Part shown: piece after piece, positions 49,245 to 57,949 of the stretch
Layout: every line of letters begins with the position of its first letter
Position numbering within the stretch: position 1 is the stretch's first letter
DNA from: Pseudomonas sp. RGM2987
Lineage (GTDB): Bacteria; Pseudomonadota; Gammaproteobacteria; Pseudomonadales; Pseudomonadaceae
Direction of reading: 5' to 3'
Length of the DNA stretch: 64,000 bases
NCBI RefSeq assembly: GCF_022952855.1
Contig: NZ_JALJDX010000222.1
Span: 248,001-312,000, forward strand
Made by a program: the position numbers and the translations under genes
Notes under the pieces: model-generated
Database searches by the model: none
What the model was told of the DNA's origin: nothing
What the model saw: the letters and a program-made list of their open reading frames with translations, nothing else

Positions 49245-51614
49245 CTACAACGTCACAAACAACGCCGACGTCCAGACCCGCGACTGATCCCGCTGCCGGG
49301 CGCAAATGAACAGGGGGTGTTCACGGCCCCGCTCCAGGTTCAACCGGGCAAGCTCGATGTTCCCTTGCAGCTCGCGAGGCAGCGATTCAGCCGTGACTCT
49401 TTCCAGGGATACCTTCAGCTCCGCACCCGGCAGCTCTTCAACCACTTGCGACAGCGCCAGTAATTGCTCGCCGGGGACTTCCATCAAAACCGTGGGCGCA
49501 TGCACGTACGGCTGCGGTTCCGATGGATCGCCGACCTTGATGTAGTTGTCGATACGGCTGTGGACCTGCAACATGGCGCCGGCCAGTTGCGACAGCTCGA
49601 TTTCGATGCTGTCGGTATCGCCGTTGGTGTCGGTACGGAAGGCCAGGACCGTAGCGTCCTGGCGCCAGACAGTCTGCTCGGGATGATCGAGGCCCAACGC
49701 TCGAAAGCCATTGATGACCGCACCGGTGATGCGAATCTCACCGGTCCAGTAGGCGCCGCGGTAACGGTCCTTGATCCTTGCGCCACCCAGGCGAAGACGG
49801 ATGCGTTGCGTGGAAAAACCCAGCTCCTGATGCAGGTTGCGCGACCAGATCAGCTGGTCGCCGTCGTACAAATCGACCTGCTCCCAACCGGCCTCGCCCA
49901 GCAATCGATAGTCCAGCGTGGCGGTCGAATCAGCGGTGAAGACTTCGCCCATGAAATGTTCGCCCTGGCGCAGGCTGGCGAATGAGCGCTCGCCGGTCGT
50001 GGCAAAGGTGCGACGGGCGCGAAGGGCCTTGCCGACGCTGGCGCGGTCAAAGCCGTCAGCCAACACACCGGTCAACCCACCACGCGAGCCGAACACCGCC
50101 GTCGCCGGGACGCCACCTCCGCAACGGCCCTGGTGCTCATCGCTATTGGCCGCGGCGCCCACTCGATAACCACGGGCCAGTGCCTCGGCGTAGACCCAAT
50201 GGAACTGCCCCCAGGCCGAACCGACTTCGATCAGTCGCTCAAGCTGCGGGTGGTGCCAGTCGAGGTTGCAACGGCGTCCGCCCACATGGGGCATCATCAG
50301 GTGGCCTTCGGGGTCCTTGGCATAGGCGGCATACAACTCATCCACCGGCCAGGCGCCCGGTTTGATGGTACCGGCGGTGAACTCGTTCCATTCGAAGGAG
50401 CGCACCAGGCGCCCTTGATTATCGAAGGGAAACTCAGGCTTGCGGTCATGCAGGAACACCACATTGCGATCCCCGCCCGCGCAGGAGTTACCGCACCACT
50501 CGGTGCCGGGGTAGCAGACGAATCGGCCCGGTTCATTGAGTTCATGGATCAGCCTGACCGCCTGGTCCCAGCGTTGCTCGGTGATATTGAAGTCGTTGGC
50601 GGTGTAGCCCAGCACATCGAGCCCGGCGACGTCACGCCCGTAGCTGAGGTTGTACAAGGTGTCGTTGGTGCCCACGGTGTCATCGGAATGCACATGCAGG
50701 TCGGCGTAGAGAGGACGCAAGGCCGTGCCCGCCGGATCGACCGTGACGAAGGCCTGGGCCCCACGGACGGACCGCGCATCCACCTCGGCCCCCAAACGCC
50801 ACTCGCCCGGCGTGCCGAGATCAACGCCCGCAATCCGCGCAATGGCCCAGCCTTCAGCGGCCAACGTGAACGGCTGTCGGCGCGCCACGCCTTCAGGATC
50901 AACCAACGTCAGGGTGCCGCCCAGCGGCAGCTGTCGACAAGTATTGCCCCAGGCATCATCGGCCCTGAGCAGCACATCGAACGCCTCTCCCGCACTGACC
51001 AGTCGCGGCACGATCAACTGCAAACCGTGGGCAGGCCCCGGCACGATGTCGAGCAACGGATCACCCGGCACCTCGGCAAATTTCGAGCTGCCCAACGGGT
51101 CGATGAACAGACGGAAGCGGAAGTCTTTTTCAACGAAACTCTGCACCCGCGTGCCCGCCCCGCCCTGACGCCGATCACCCAGGCGAATGATCACCTTGTC
51201 GCCCGGATTCAGATAACCGTCGACGATATCGATGATGATTGCCTTCTGGAACGGCCGTTCATGGCCCTTCTGGTCGAAGCGCACCTTGAGGTGCTGCACG
51301 GTGGCCTGACTCTGGCCCGGAACGAGCTCGCCGGCCTGGTACTCGGCGCTGACATAGTTGGGGCCGGCCGGGTTCGAGGTCTGGAACAGGGCCCAGTCGG
51401 AGTAGAACTTGAAGGCCAGCTTGAGCCAGGCACCGTCGGCCAGGCCGCTGCCACCGACCTCGTAGACCAGGGTGATTTCATCCCATTGACCGGCGACCAG
51501 CGTGTCACGGTCGCAGTGAATGCTGCCCAGGAACGGCCGTTGCTTGTTGCGCTCGTACAGGCCCTGGGGAGCGATGTAATGCCCGGCTTCGCGGGGATCG
51601 AAAACGTTACTCAC
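49245..51614 (-). CDS. PHP-like metallohydrolase domain protein (DUF3604-like)
   Basis: A 789-residue protein. The first 300 residues are beta-rich and Ig-like (VSAGEAFDVLLRADDAWGN, GTLTLVDPEGVARR). From about residue 303 the sequence YADLHVHSDDTVGTND, then LDVLGYTANDFN, FVCYPGTEW, HLMMPHVGG and AANSDEHQGRCGG follow the PHP metallo-phosphoesterase order of metal ligands and resemble DUF3604 proteins. The substrate is unknown. Start GTG 51614 is chosen because GAGGTG lies four bases upstream; the longer frame to 51665 begins with unlikely sequence. No signal peptide is seen, so it should be cytoplasmic. It lies 60 bases after a taurine/sulfonate-type permease gene, so it probably acts on the imported compound. 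Confidence 0.72.
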   Translation of the reverse strand: MSNVFDPREAGHYIAPQGLYERNKQRPFLGSIHCDRDTLVAGQWDEITLVYEVGGSGLADGAWLKLAFKFYSDWALFQTSNPAGPNYVSAEYQAGELVPGQSQATVQHLKVRFDQKGHERPFQKAIIIDIVDGYLNPGDKVIIRLGDRRQGGAGTRVQSFVEKDFRFRLFIDPLGSSKFAEVPGDPLLDIVPGPAHGLQLIVPRLVSAGEAFDVLLRADDAWGNTCRQLPLGGTLTLVDPEGVARRQPFTLAAEGWAIARIAGVDLGTPGEWRLGAEVDARSVRGAQAFVTVDPAGTALRPLYADLHVHSDDTVGTNDTLYNLSYGRDVAGLDVLGYTANDFNITEQRWDQAVRLIHELNEPGRFVCYPGTEWCGNSCAGGDRNVVFLHDRKPEFPFDNQGRLVRSFEWNEFTAGTIKPGAWPVDELYAAYAKDPEGHLMMPHVGGRRCNLDWHHPQLERLIEVGSAWGQFHWVYAEALARGYRVGAAANSDEHQGRCGGGVPATAVFGSRGGLTGVLADGFDRASVGKALRARRTFATTGERSFASLRQGEHFMGEVFTADSTATLDYRLLGEAGWEQVDLYDGDQLIWSRNLHQELGFSTQRIRLRLGGARIKDRYRGAYWTGEIRITGAVINGFRALGLDHPEQTVWRQDATVLAFRTDTNGDTDSIEIELSQLAGAMLQVHSRIDNYIKVGDPSEPQPYVHAPTVLMEVPGEQLLALSQVVEELPGAELKVSLERVTAESLPRELQGNIELARLNLERGREHPLFICARQRDQSRVWTSALFVTL

Positions 51615-51674
51615 ATGACACCTCGTGCAGTGGTCCACTGAAGGTTTGAAGGGGGGCAAAGACAATGGCGAGGC

Positions 51675-52424
51675 TTATTGCACGCGCCATTTCTGGTAAT
51701 GACGCTCGATGCGCCGGAACACAAAACTCTCCATCAGCCAGGCAATCAGGCCGATCACGACGATGCCCAGCAGCACCTGGCTGCTGTTGCCGATCTGCCC
51801 ACCGGTGGAGACCATCCAGCCGATGCCCTGGGAAGCGCCGATCATTTCCGCCGCCACCAATGCCCGCCAGCCCTGGCTGAAGCCAATGCGCAGGGCGGCG
51901 GTTACGAAAGGCAGCGAAGCCGGCAGGTAGACGTGGGCCAGCAGTTGCCAAGCGTTGGCACCCAAGGTCCGCGCCGCGCGGACTTCACCGCCGCGGATGC
52001 TTTGCACGCCTTCCTGGATGGTCACCGCCATGGGAAACATCGCCGCGATGAAAATCACCAGGACGATGGAGACATAGCCCAGGCCGAAAATGATCATGAT
52101 CAGCGGCGCCCAGGCGATCGGCGGGATCGCCATGAACAGGCTATTGAGCGGTGAGCTGAAATCACGAAAGCGCGAGGACAGCCCGCCCGCCGTGCCCAGC
52201 ACGACCGCAACGACGACCGCCGCGCAGAAACCACCTAGCTCCTCTAGGACGCTGGCTCGCAGGTGTTGCCACAATGAACTGTCGCTCAGCCAGCGTACGG
52301 CCTCGCGGGCCACATCCCAGGGCTGCGGCAGGATGTAGGTGGGAAAGCGGCTGGCCAGGGCCACCCATATCAACAACAGGAACGGCAGTGAAGCCCATCC
52401 CCAGTTCGGTTTTGGCAGAGACAT
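51675..52424 (-). CDS. SsuC/TauC-type ABC transporter permease
   Basis: A 249-residue permease of the nitrate/sulfonate/taurine class. Six hydrophobic helices are visible, with the docking loop EGVQSIRGGEVRAARTLGANAWQLLAHVYLPASLPFVTAALRIGFSQGWRALVAAEMIGASQGIGWM, the standard SsuC/TauC/ThiX pattern. It starts 7 bases after the binding-protein stop. With the adjacent ATPase and binding protein it forms a complete importer. The family transports sulfonates, nitrate, thiamin precursors and others, so the substrate stays open. Confidence 0.9.
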   Translation of the reverse strand: MSLPKPNWGWASLPFLLLIWVALASRFPTYILPQPWDVAREAVRWLSDSSLWQHLRASVLEELGGFCAAVVVAVVLGTAGGLSSRFRDFSSPLNSLFMAIPPIAWAPLIMIIFGLGYVSIVLVIFIAAMFPMAVTIQEGVQSIRGGEVRAARTLGANAWQLLAHVYLPASLPFVTAALRIGFSQGWRALVAAEMIGASQGIGWMVSTGGQIGNSSQVLLGIVVIGLIAWLMESFVFRRIERHYQKWRVQ

Positions 52425-52431
52425 GGCGGAC

Positions 52432-53433
52432 TCAGTGCGCGGCTTTTTCCAGGTAAGAGGTATCCACGATCTGATCAGTCTTGAGCGTGGTATCGATAAA
52501 ACCCAGGTCGTGGGAGTAATCCATCAGGCGCTGGATGAACTGGATATCCGAGGGCTGCAAGTCCGCCGACCAGCCCAGCCGCGTACGTGCCTGGGCCACA
52601 ATAGCCTCTGGCGCGATGGTCTGGCCATCCAGGCCTTGCACCGCTTCAAGCTTGAAGGCCTCGGCGATGAGCCGGTTCGATTCGGCAGGATGTTCGTTGA
52701 GAAAGGCAATGGCCTTGCGATGGGCGCGCAGCAGCCTGACCACGTCATCAGGTCGCTCCTGCAAGGTTTTCGGCAAGGCTATCACCACGTACCAGGGATA
52801 CTGTGGCAGCGCCTGGTTGACATCCAGCAGGATCCGGCTCGAACCGCGCAGCACTGACTGGCTGACGAAAGGCTCCCAGGAAAATGCCGCGTCGACGATG
52901 CCGCGCTCCAGGGCAGCATTCATGTTGCCGGGTGGCATGTCGACGATGTCCAGGTCCTTGTCAGGATTGAGGCCGGCCTTTTCCTTGAGCACGTAACCAC
53001 GCAGCAGCACATCCATGCCACTGCCCTTCTTGACCCCGGCCAGCTTCTTGCCCTTGAGCGCTTCCAGGCCGGTGATCGGGCTTTTGCTATCGACAATCAC
53101 AGCGGCCTGCCCGTAGTTGACCTTTGCCAGGATCCGGCTTTGCAAACCTCGGGAAAACCACTGGTACACCGGCGGTGTCCCGACATAGGCCACATCCAGC
53201 TCACCGGCGGCCAAGGCCTGCTGGATCACCGGGCCATCGCCCAATGCCTTGAGGTCAACGTCCAGGCCCTCCTCGCGGTAGAACCCCTGCTTGTCAGCGA
53301 TCAACGCCGGCGCGTTGGCCATGGCAAAGACGTAGCCGATACGCAGGGGTTTATCCTCGCCAGCCACGGCGAAAGCGCTGCCTGCCAAGGTGGCAACAGA
53401 CAAGGAAAGGGCAAGCAGCGAACGTTTGATCAT
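52432..53433 (-). CDS. SsuA/TauA-type periplasmic substrate-binding protein
   Basis: A 333-residue secreted protein. Signal peptide residues 1-25 (MIKRSLLALSLSVATLAGSAFAVAG) precede the family opening LRIGYVFAMANAPALIADKQGFYREEGLDVDL, then DVAYVGTPPVYQWFSRG and AALERGIVDAAFSWEPFVSQSV. This is the NMT1/THI5-like fold of SsuA, TauA and related proteins. The start ATG 53433 overlaps the ATPase stop by four bases (ATGA). The ligand is unknown; the linked PHP-type hydrolase could act on a phosphorylated, sulfonated or other acidic compound. Confidence 0.88.
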   Translation of the reverse strand: MIKRSLLALSLSVATLAGSAFAVAGEDKPLRIGYVFAMANAPALIADKQGFYREEGLDVDLKALGDGPVIQQALAAGELDVAYVGTPPVYQWFSRGLQSRILAKVNYGQAAVIVDSKSPITGLEALKGKKLAGVKKGSGMDVLLRGYVLKEKAGLNPDKDLDIVDMPPGNMNAALERGIVDAAFSWEPFVSQSVLRGSSRILLDVNQALPQYPWYVVIALPKTLQERPDDVVRLLRAHRKAIAFLNEHPAESNRLIAEAFKLEAVQGLDGQTIAPEAIVAQARTRLGWSADLQPSDIQFIQRLMDYSHDLGFIDTTLKTDQIVDTSYLEKAAH

Positions 53434-54269
53434 GCTGTCATCTCAAGGCGGGAGGTAGGAAAAGCCGTAGCCTGGGGCGCGTCCATGACTTGGGAAATGC
53501 GCTCCATCAGCTCATTGCGGTAATCCAGAAAGGCAGGCAAGCGGCGGGTTTTCAGGTTGGAACGGGGACGCGGCAGGCGGATGTCCAGTTCGCTGTGAAT
53601 ACCGCCGGGGGCGATATTCAACACGATGACCCGGTCCGCCAGGAACACCGCTTCGTCGATGTCGTGGGTAATGAACAACACCGTCTGGCCGAGTTCGGCC
53701 CAGATACGCAACGTCTCTTCGTTCATGCTGTTGCGACTGATGGCGTCCAGCGCGGCGAAGGGTTCGTCCATCAGCAGCACGCTGGGTTCGAGCGCCAGGG
53801 TCCTGGCCAGGGAGACGCGTTGTTGCATGCCGCCGGACAGCTGATGCGGCAAGCGATGCGCGGCCTTTTCAAGACCGACCAGTCGCAGGTATCGCAACGC
53901 CTTTTCGCGCTGTTGCGCTTCGCTGGCCTGGGCGCTCATCCGCAGGCCAAAACGGACGTTTTCCAGGGCGCTCAACCAGGGAAACAATTGCGGAGCCTGG
54001 AACACATAACCCAACTCCGAACGCTCTGGCCGCACCGCAGTCTGGTTGATGGTGATCTGCCCGCTTTGCGGTTGCACGAAACCCGACAACAAGTTCAGCA
54101 AGGTGGTTTTCCCGCAGCCGGATGGCCCGAGGATCGCGACGAATTCGCCGGGCCTGGCGTTCAGGCTGAACGAGGAAAACACCCGATGCCCGTTGGGGTA
54201 ACTGAAGCTGATATCAGCGACTGTCAGGGCATCGGCTTGCGGCTGTTGGTGCGCAAAGGTTTTGGGCAT
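53430..54269 (-). CDS. SsuB/TauB-type ABC transporter ATPase
   Basis: A 279-residue ATPase with Walker A GPSGCGKTT, signature LSGGMQQRVSLARTLALEPSVLLMDEPFAALDAISR and H-loop FITHDIDEAVFLADRVIVL, typical of SsuB/TauB. ATG 54269 (MPKTFAHQQ) is chosen; the frame extends upstream to 54338 through the palindromic operator region and is unlikely to be translated. First gene of a four-gene run (ATPase, binding protein, permease, PHP protein), divergent from a GntR-family gene. Confidence 0.9.
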   Translation of the reverse strand: MPKTFAHQQPQADALTVADISFSYPNGHRVFSSFSLNARPGEFVAILGPSGCGKTTLLNLLSGFVQPQSGQITINQTAVRPERSELGYVFQAPQLFPWLSALENVRFGLRMSAQASEAQQREKALRYLRLVGLEKAAHRLPHQLSGGMQQRVSLARTLALEPSVLLMDEPFAALDAISRNSMNEETLRIWAELGQTVLFITHDIDEAVFLADRVIVLNIAPGGIHSELDIRLPRPRSNLKTRRLPAFLDYRNELMERISQVMDAPQATAFPTSRLEMTA

Positions 54270-54310
54270 GGCAAGTGTCGTCAGGTCGTTTACAATGGCA
54301 ATGCCTGACA

Positions 54311-54326
54311 TAATACGTATTAATAC
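54311..54326. promoter_or_regulatory. Palindromic operator candidate for the GntR regulator
   Basis: Overlapping perfect palindromes TAATACGTATTA (54311-54322) and GTATTAATAC (54317-54326) lie between the ABC ATPase gene and the divergent GntR gene, in an A/T-rich patch. Size and position fit a GntR/HutC-type dimer site. Confidence 0.5.
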
Positions 54327-54405
54327 AAGTATGCCCAATAACCTATTTTTATAACCTTAGAAGTGACGGCCCGCCCTGCCCCACTCAGTGCCATGGAAGC
54401 TGACA

Positions 54406-55149
54406 GTGTCCACGTCCATTCTTCGCGAAAGCACCACCTCGCTCTACGAACAGATCGCCCATCGGCTGCTGGAGGAGATCCAACGCGGCGACTACGAGCC
54501 CAGCGGCAAGCTGCCGTCCGAGGCGCAGTTGGGCGAGCGGTTCGGGGTGAGCCGCGTCACGGTTCGCCTGGCGGTCGGCAAGCTCAGCGATGACGGCGTG
54601 GTGGAGCGCAAACAAGGCAAAGGCACGTTCGTGGCGGCCAAGCAGGTACGCCACGGCCTGGACGCGTTGCGCAGTTTCCATGAAGCGTTGTTGCTCCAAG
54701 GACTCCAGCCGACCATGCAAGTGGTCAGCCATGCCCTGCAGGCCGTTCCAGAGGCACTGCGTGGATTGTTTGAAAACGCCGAGGACTGCTTGCTGCTGGA
54801 ACGCCTGCACTCTGTCGATGACGAACCCATCGCCTTGGGCCGCAGCCATTTACCTGCCGAGCTGGCCGAGGTGGCCTGGGCTGAAGTCGAACATCAACCG
54901 ATTTATTCCATTCTCGAGTCAATCACCGGCCTGCCGGTCATTCGCGCCGACCTGGCAATCCGCGCGCAAGAGGCCGATAAACACCTGGCCGGCGCACTGC
55001 ACATCAAACGCGGCGCGGCGCTGCTGGTCATGGAGCGCACCTCCTATTTCGCCGACGGCCGCTGCTGCGACCGCACGACGTTCTACATCCGACCGGAACG
55101 CTATGCCTTCATTCTCAGTGGCGTTTTCAAGTCTGCTTCGGGCAGTTGA
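54406..55149 (+). CDS. GntR-family (HutC/UTRA) transcriptional regulator
   Basis: A 247-residue regulator. The N-terminal winged helix is SLYEQIAHRLLEEIQRGDYEPSGKLPSEAQLGERFGVSRVTVRLAVGKLSDDGVVERKQGKGTFV, the classic GntR form. Residues about 85-240 form a UTRA ligand-binding domain (LLLERLHSVDDEPIALGRSHLPAEL, ADLAIRAQEADKHLAGALHIKRGAALLVMERTSYFADGRCCDRTTFYIRPERYAFIL). The GTG at 54406 has GGAAG six bases before it and is preferred to the GTG at 54388, which has no ribosome-binding site. It probably controls the divergent importer/PHP operon; its UTRA domain would sense the imported compound or a breakdown product. Confidence 0.9.
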   Translation: MSTSILRESTTSLYEQIAHRLLEEIQRGDYEPSGKLPSEAQLGERFGVSRVTVRLAVGKLSDDGVVERKQGKGTFVAAKQVRHGLDALRSFHEALLLQGLQPTMQVVSHALQAVPEALRGLFENAEDCLLLERLHSVDDEPIALGRSHLPAELAEVAWAEVEHQPIYSILESITGLPVIRADLAIRAQEADKHLAGALHIKRGAALLVMERTSYFADGRCCDRTTFYIRPERYAFILSGVFKSASGS

Positions 55150-55503
55150 CGGCCGGCTTAGTCAACACTCCTGCGTTGAATATCCGCTTGCATGGATCAC
55201 ATGCATAACTTTGCGTCGACTTGAGAGGTGCCTTGATGAGGGGTGGGACGCTTCCGGCAAGTTGTCCCGGGCCGGCTGGAGCCCGCCGTGCCAAGCCTAT
55301 GACAAACAAGTGCTCTTCGTGACCAGCAATTGCGAGCCCACCTTGCGCAGGGTTGTGGGTGGGTTTGTATGACTGTGTGTCTGCCGGTGCCCGGCTTACA
55401 CACGCTTGCGATAAGCCTCCTTGCCGACACACCCGGCTTACAGCTGCTTGAAAGACTCCTCCGTGCTCCCGGCGCAGCCCGCCGGCCTCCAAGGAGATCA
55501 ACC
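55150..55503. other. Intergenic region, nothing identified
   Basis: About 350 bases between the GntR gene and the DoxX-like gene, with no convincing frame on either strand. A short direct repeat CCCGGCTTACA occurs near 55392 and 55433. Presumably holds the DoxX promoter. Confidence 0.5.
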
Positions 55504-56010
55504 ATGCACTCAACCGTCTCGAATACCCTCAAAGCACTGCATACGCCCCTCGATCACGCCGGGCCATGGCTCGCGCCGCTGGGCCTGCGGCTGTTCCTGG
55601 CCTGGGAGTTCTTCGAATCCGGACTGGAGAAATGGAACGGCAACAACTGGTTCGCCGAGATCCAGTCAGCCTTCCCCTTCCCCTTCGATCACCTGCCGGC
55701 CAGTTGGAACTGGGAACTGTCGATGTGGGCAGAGCTGGTCTGCGCCATTGCCTTGTTGATCGGCTTGGGCACACGGCTTTCGGCATTGGTGTTGATCATT
55801 GTCACCGTGGTCGCCACCGCAGCGGTGCACTGGCCGACCGACTGGTCGACCTTGAGCGAGCTCGCCCAGGGGTATGCGATCAGCAATAAAGGCCATGGCA
55901 ACTTCAAGCTGCCGCTGATCTATCTGGTGGCGTTGTTGCCGCTGGTGTTACAGGGGGCTGGGAAGTTGAGTGTGGATGCGCTGATAAAGAGCCGCGCCTA
56001 CCGCCGATAA
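55504..56010 (+). CDS. DoxX-family membrane protein (BufD/HvfX-like)
   Basis: A 168-residue inner-membrane protein with four hydrophobic helices, including APLGLRLFLAWEFFESGLEKW near the N terminus, a DoxX hallmark, and LVALLPLVLQGAGKLSVDALI at the end. AAGGAG precedes ATG 55504 by seven bases, so the longer frame from 55330 is rejected. DoxX proteins commonly accompany DUF692/DUF2063 gene pairs in bufferin-type operons. Here the gene faces the DUF2063 gene convergently across a REPIN rather than sharing its operon. Its function in these systems is not settled; quinone-linked or export roles have been suggested for the family. Confidence 0.85.
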   Translation: MHSTVSNTLKALHTPLDHAGPWLAPLGLRLFLAWEFFESGLEKWNGNNWFAEIQSAFPFPFDHLPASWNWELSMWAELVCAIALLIGLGTRLSALVLIIVTVVATAAVHWPTDWSTLSELAQGYAISNKGHGNFKLPLIYLVALLPLVLQGAGKLSVDALIKSRAYRR

Positions 56011-56030
56011 AACCTGGAAACACCGTCCAA

Positions 56031-56120
56031 TGTGGGAGCGGGCTTGCTCGCGAATGCGGTGTTTCAGGCGACACTTATGTTGGATGTGCCGGCCTCTTCG
56101 CGAGCAAGCCCGCTCCCACA
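56031..56120. repeat. REPIN (inverted pair of REP palindromes)
   Basis: Two 24-base copies of the TGTGGGAGCGGGCTTGCTCG type lie at 56031-56054 and, inverted, at 56097-56120. They fill the gap between the convergent DoxX and DUF2063 genes. Same element type as the pair at 63282-63371. Confidence 0.9.
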
Positions 56121-56132
56121 TTGGATGGCGTT

Positions 56133-56894
56133 TCAGTTGGAGGATTGGGTGGAGATGCCGACAACCCCTTCTTCCTGCATCTTGCGCAACAGCGCCATCG
56201 CATCCTCCATGAATCCGAACGAGCCAGCCCCCGCCTCCCGCGCCAATGCCAGCAGTTGCTCGCGCCCATCCAACTCGGGGAACGCCTCGATGCGTTGCAA
56301 CAACCGCCAGGCCAGCGGGCTGAGTTCGGAAAAACGCACCTCGAACCCCGCCGTTCGCCGCACCAGTAACAGTGTTGGCTCGGACGGCGGCGTCGCAGGC
56401 TGATAGTCCGGCGCCAGCCGATGCACCGGCCATTGATAGGCCAGCGGCCAGGCCAAGGCTGAGAGGTGCAAGGGCCGGTCGAGCAGCGACGCTTCGTCAC
56501 CGGCAGGCAGCGATTCGGCGTCTGATTGCAATAGCGCCATCTCGACCCACTCATAGTGCGCCAGCTCCGCCATGAATGGCGGCCAGTCCGGTGCCTGTGC
56601 AGTGGCGAGATACCCGACGAACTCCCCGGCTATTTCAGCGAACCTGGGGCTGGTGCAGCGATGATCGCGCAGGAACCCACGCACGCAGGTGCGCCACCTG
56701 TCCTGCCCGAGCACGCTGATCAATACCGGGAAAGTGCCGCTGAGCAGCGAGCGCATGTTCTCGAAGATCAGCTCGCGGTACACCTGCGCCCGCACCGGGT
56801 TCATGCCGGCCGGCACCGGGACGTGTTCGGGGTCGCGCAGGTAGCGGGTCAGGGCCAGTTGCTGCTGATGCAGGGTCTGCGAGGGCTCAGCCAT
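56133..56894 (-). CDS. DUF2063 protein, RiPP-maturation partner (BufC/HvfC-like)
   Basis: A 253-residue protein. Its N-terminal half (LTRYLRDPEHVPVPAGMNPVRAQVYRELIFENMRSLLSGTFPVLISVLGQDRWRTCVRGFLRDHRCTSPRFAEIAGEF) is the DUF2063 domain, followed by a winged-helix-like C-terminal part. These proteins bind the precursor peptide and the DUF692 enzyme in multinuclear-iron RiPP systems. ATG 56894 (MAEPSQTLHQQ) overlaps the end of the DUF692 gene by 8 bases, which supports that start over the long upstream frame and implies translational coupling. Confidence 0.87.
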   Translation of the reverse strand: MAEPSQTLHQQQLALTRYLRDPEHVPVPAGMNPVRAQVYRELIFENMRSLLSGTFPVLISVLGQDRWRTCVRGFLRDHRCTSPRFAEIAGEFVGYLATAQAPDWPPFMAELAHYEWVEMALLQSDAESLPAGDEASLLDRPLHLSALAWPLAYQWPVHRLAPDYQPATPPSEPTLLLVRRTAGFEVRFSELSPLAWRLLQRIEAFPELDGREQLLALAREAGAGSFGFMEDAMALLRKMQEEGVVGISTQSSN

Positions 56895-57735
56895 GGGCCA
56901 CCGCCTGCCGGGGTTCGGCCTGTTGCTGTAACTGGCGGATGGTCTGCAATTCGGCCACCAGCGCGGCGTAAGGCGGGAAATTGAAGTCCCGTTCGAGCAA
57001 GGTCGGCTGGACGCCGAGACGCCCATAGGCGTGTGCGAGCAACGACCAGACCACCGGTTTGACCGGCGCGCCATGGCTGTCGATTTTCAATGTCTCGGAC
57101 TCGTCGTAATGCCCCGCCACGTGCATCGCCACCACCCGGCCAGGCTCCAGGCCGTCGAGGAAGGCCTGGGGATCGAAGCCATGATTGACCGAGTTGACGT
57201 AGACATTGTTGACGTCCAGCAACAGGTCGCAATCGGCTTCGCGCAACACCGCACAGGTGAATTCCAGCTCGCTCATGTCCTGATGCGGTGCGGCGTAGTA
57301 GGAAACGTTCTCCACCGCCAGGCGCCGGCCCAGCACGTCCTGGACCTGACGGATCCGGGTCGCCACGTGTTGCACCGCCTCTTCGGTAAAGGGCAACGGC
57401 AACAGGTCATATAAATGGCCCTCGTCGCCGCAGTAACTCAGGTGTTCGCTGTACAACGGAACGTCGAAACGCTCCAGGAAACCACGCACCTGCCCGAGAA
57501 ACCCCAGGTCCAGTGGCGCCGGCCCACCGAGGGACAACGACAAGCCATGGCACGACAGCGGGTAACGTTCGGCCAGGGCATGCAAAGCGGCGCCATGGGG
57601 GCCGCCGATCCCGATCCAGTTTTCCGGGGCGACTTCCAGGAAGTCAAAGTCCCCGACCGGTGCCTGACGCAGTTCATCGAGCAAGGCCCGACGCAGGCCA
57701 AGCCCGGCGGATGAAGGGAAAAGGGTGTTTGACAT
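56887..57735 (-). CDS. DUF692 multinuclear non-heme iron oxidase (MNIO; BufB/HvfB-like)
   Basis: A 282-residue TIM-barrel protein of the MNIO family. Typical elements are AGLGLRRALLDEL, DFLEVAPENWIGIGG, SCHGLSLSLGG, YSEHLSYCG, LAVENVSYYA, CDLLLDVNNVYVNSVNHG and RVVAMHVAGHYD with the His, Glu, Asp and Asn residues that bind two or three irons. Known members convert cysteines of precursor peptides into oxazolone/thioamide or thiooxazole-type groups that bind copper. AAGGAG precedes ATG 57735 by seven bases; the frame to 57987 runs through a REPIN and is not coding there. The likely substrate is the EGKCG peptide encoded 214 bases upstream. Confidence 0.92.
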   Translation of the reverse strand: MSNTLFPSSAGLGLRRALLDELRQAPVGDFDFLEVAPENWIGIGGPHGAALHALAERYPLSCHGLSLSLGGPAPLDLGFLGQVRGFLERFDVPLYSEHLSYCGDEGHLYDLLPLPFTEEAVQHVATRIRQVQDVLGRRLAVENVSYYAAPHQDMSELEFTCAVLREADCDLLLDVNNVYVNSVNHGFDPQAFLDGLEPGRVVAMHVAGHYDESETLKIDSHGAPVKPVVWSLLAHAYGRLGVQPTLLERDFNFPPYAALVAELQTIRQLQQQAEPRQAVAHG

Positions 57736-57798
57736 GGCACATCTCCTTGAAGTGGGGATGTGGGGAGCCTTGCTCCGACCTTTGAGTACACAAATCCC

Positions 57799-57885
57799 GT
57801 GGCGAGGGAGCTTGCTCCCGCTCGGTTGCGCAGCGACCGCATTGGGGCTACTGCGTAGCCCAGCGGGAGCAAGCTCCCTCGCCAC
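57799..57885. repeat. REPIN within the MNIO operon
   Basis: Inverted copies of the GTGGCGAGGGAGCTTGCTCC type at 57799-57822 and 57862-57885. It lies between the precursor gene and the DUF692 gene, where it could form a hairpin in the shared mRNA and stabilise or terminate the upstream part. Confidence 0.9.
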
Positions 57886-57949
57886 AGGGGCTTGTTTAAT
57901 GGCACACATCTGGGCCGATATCGAGCTGATCAGCTCCCCACGCAAGACA

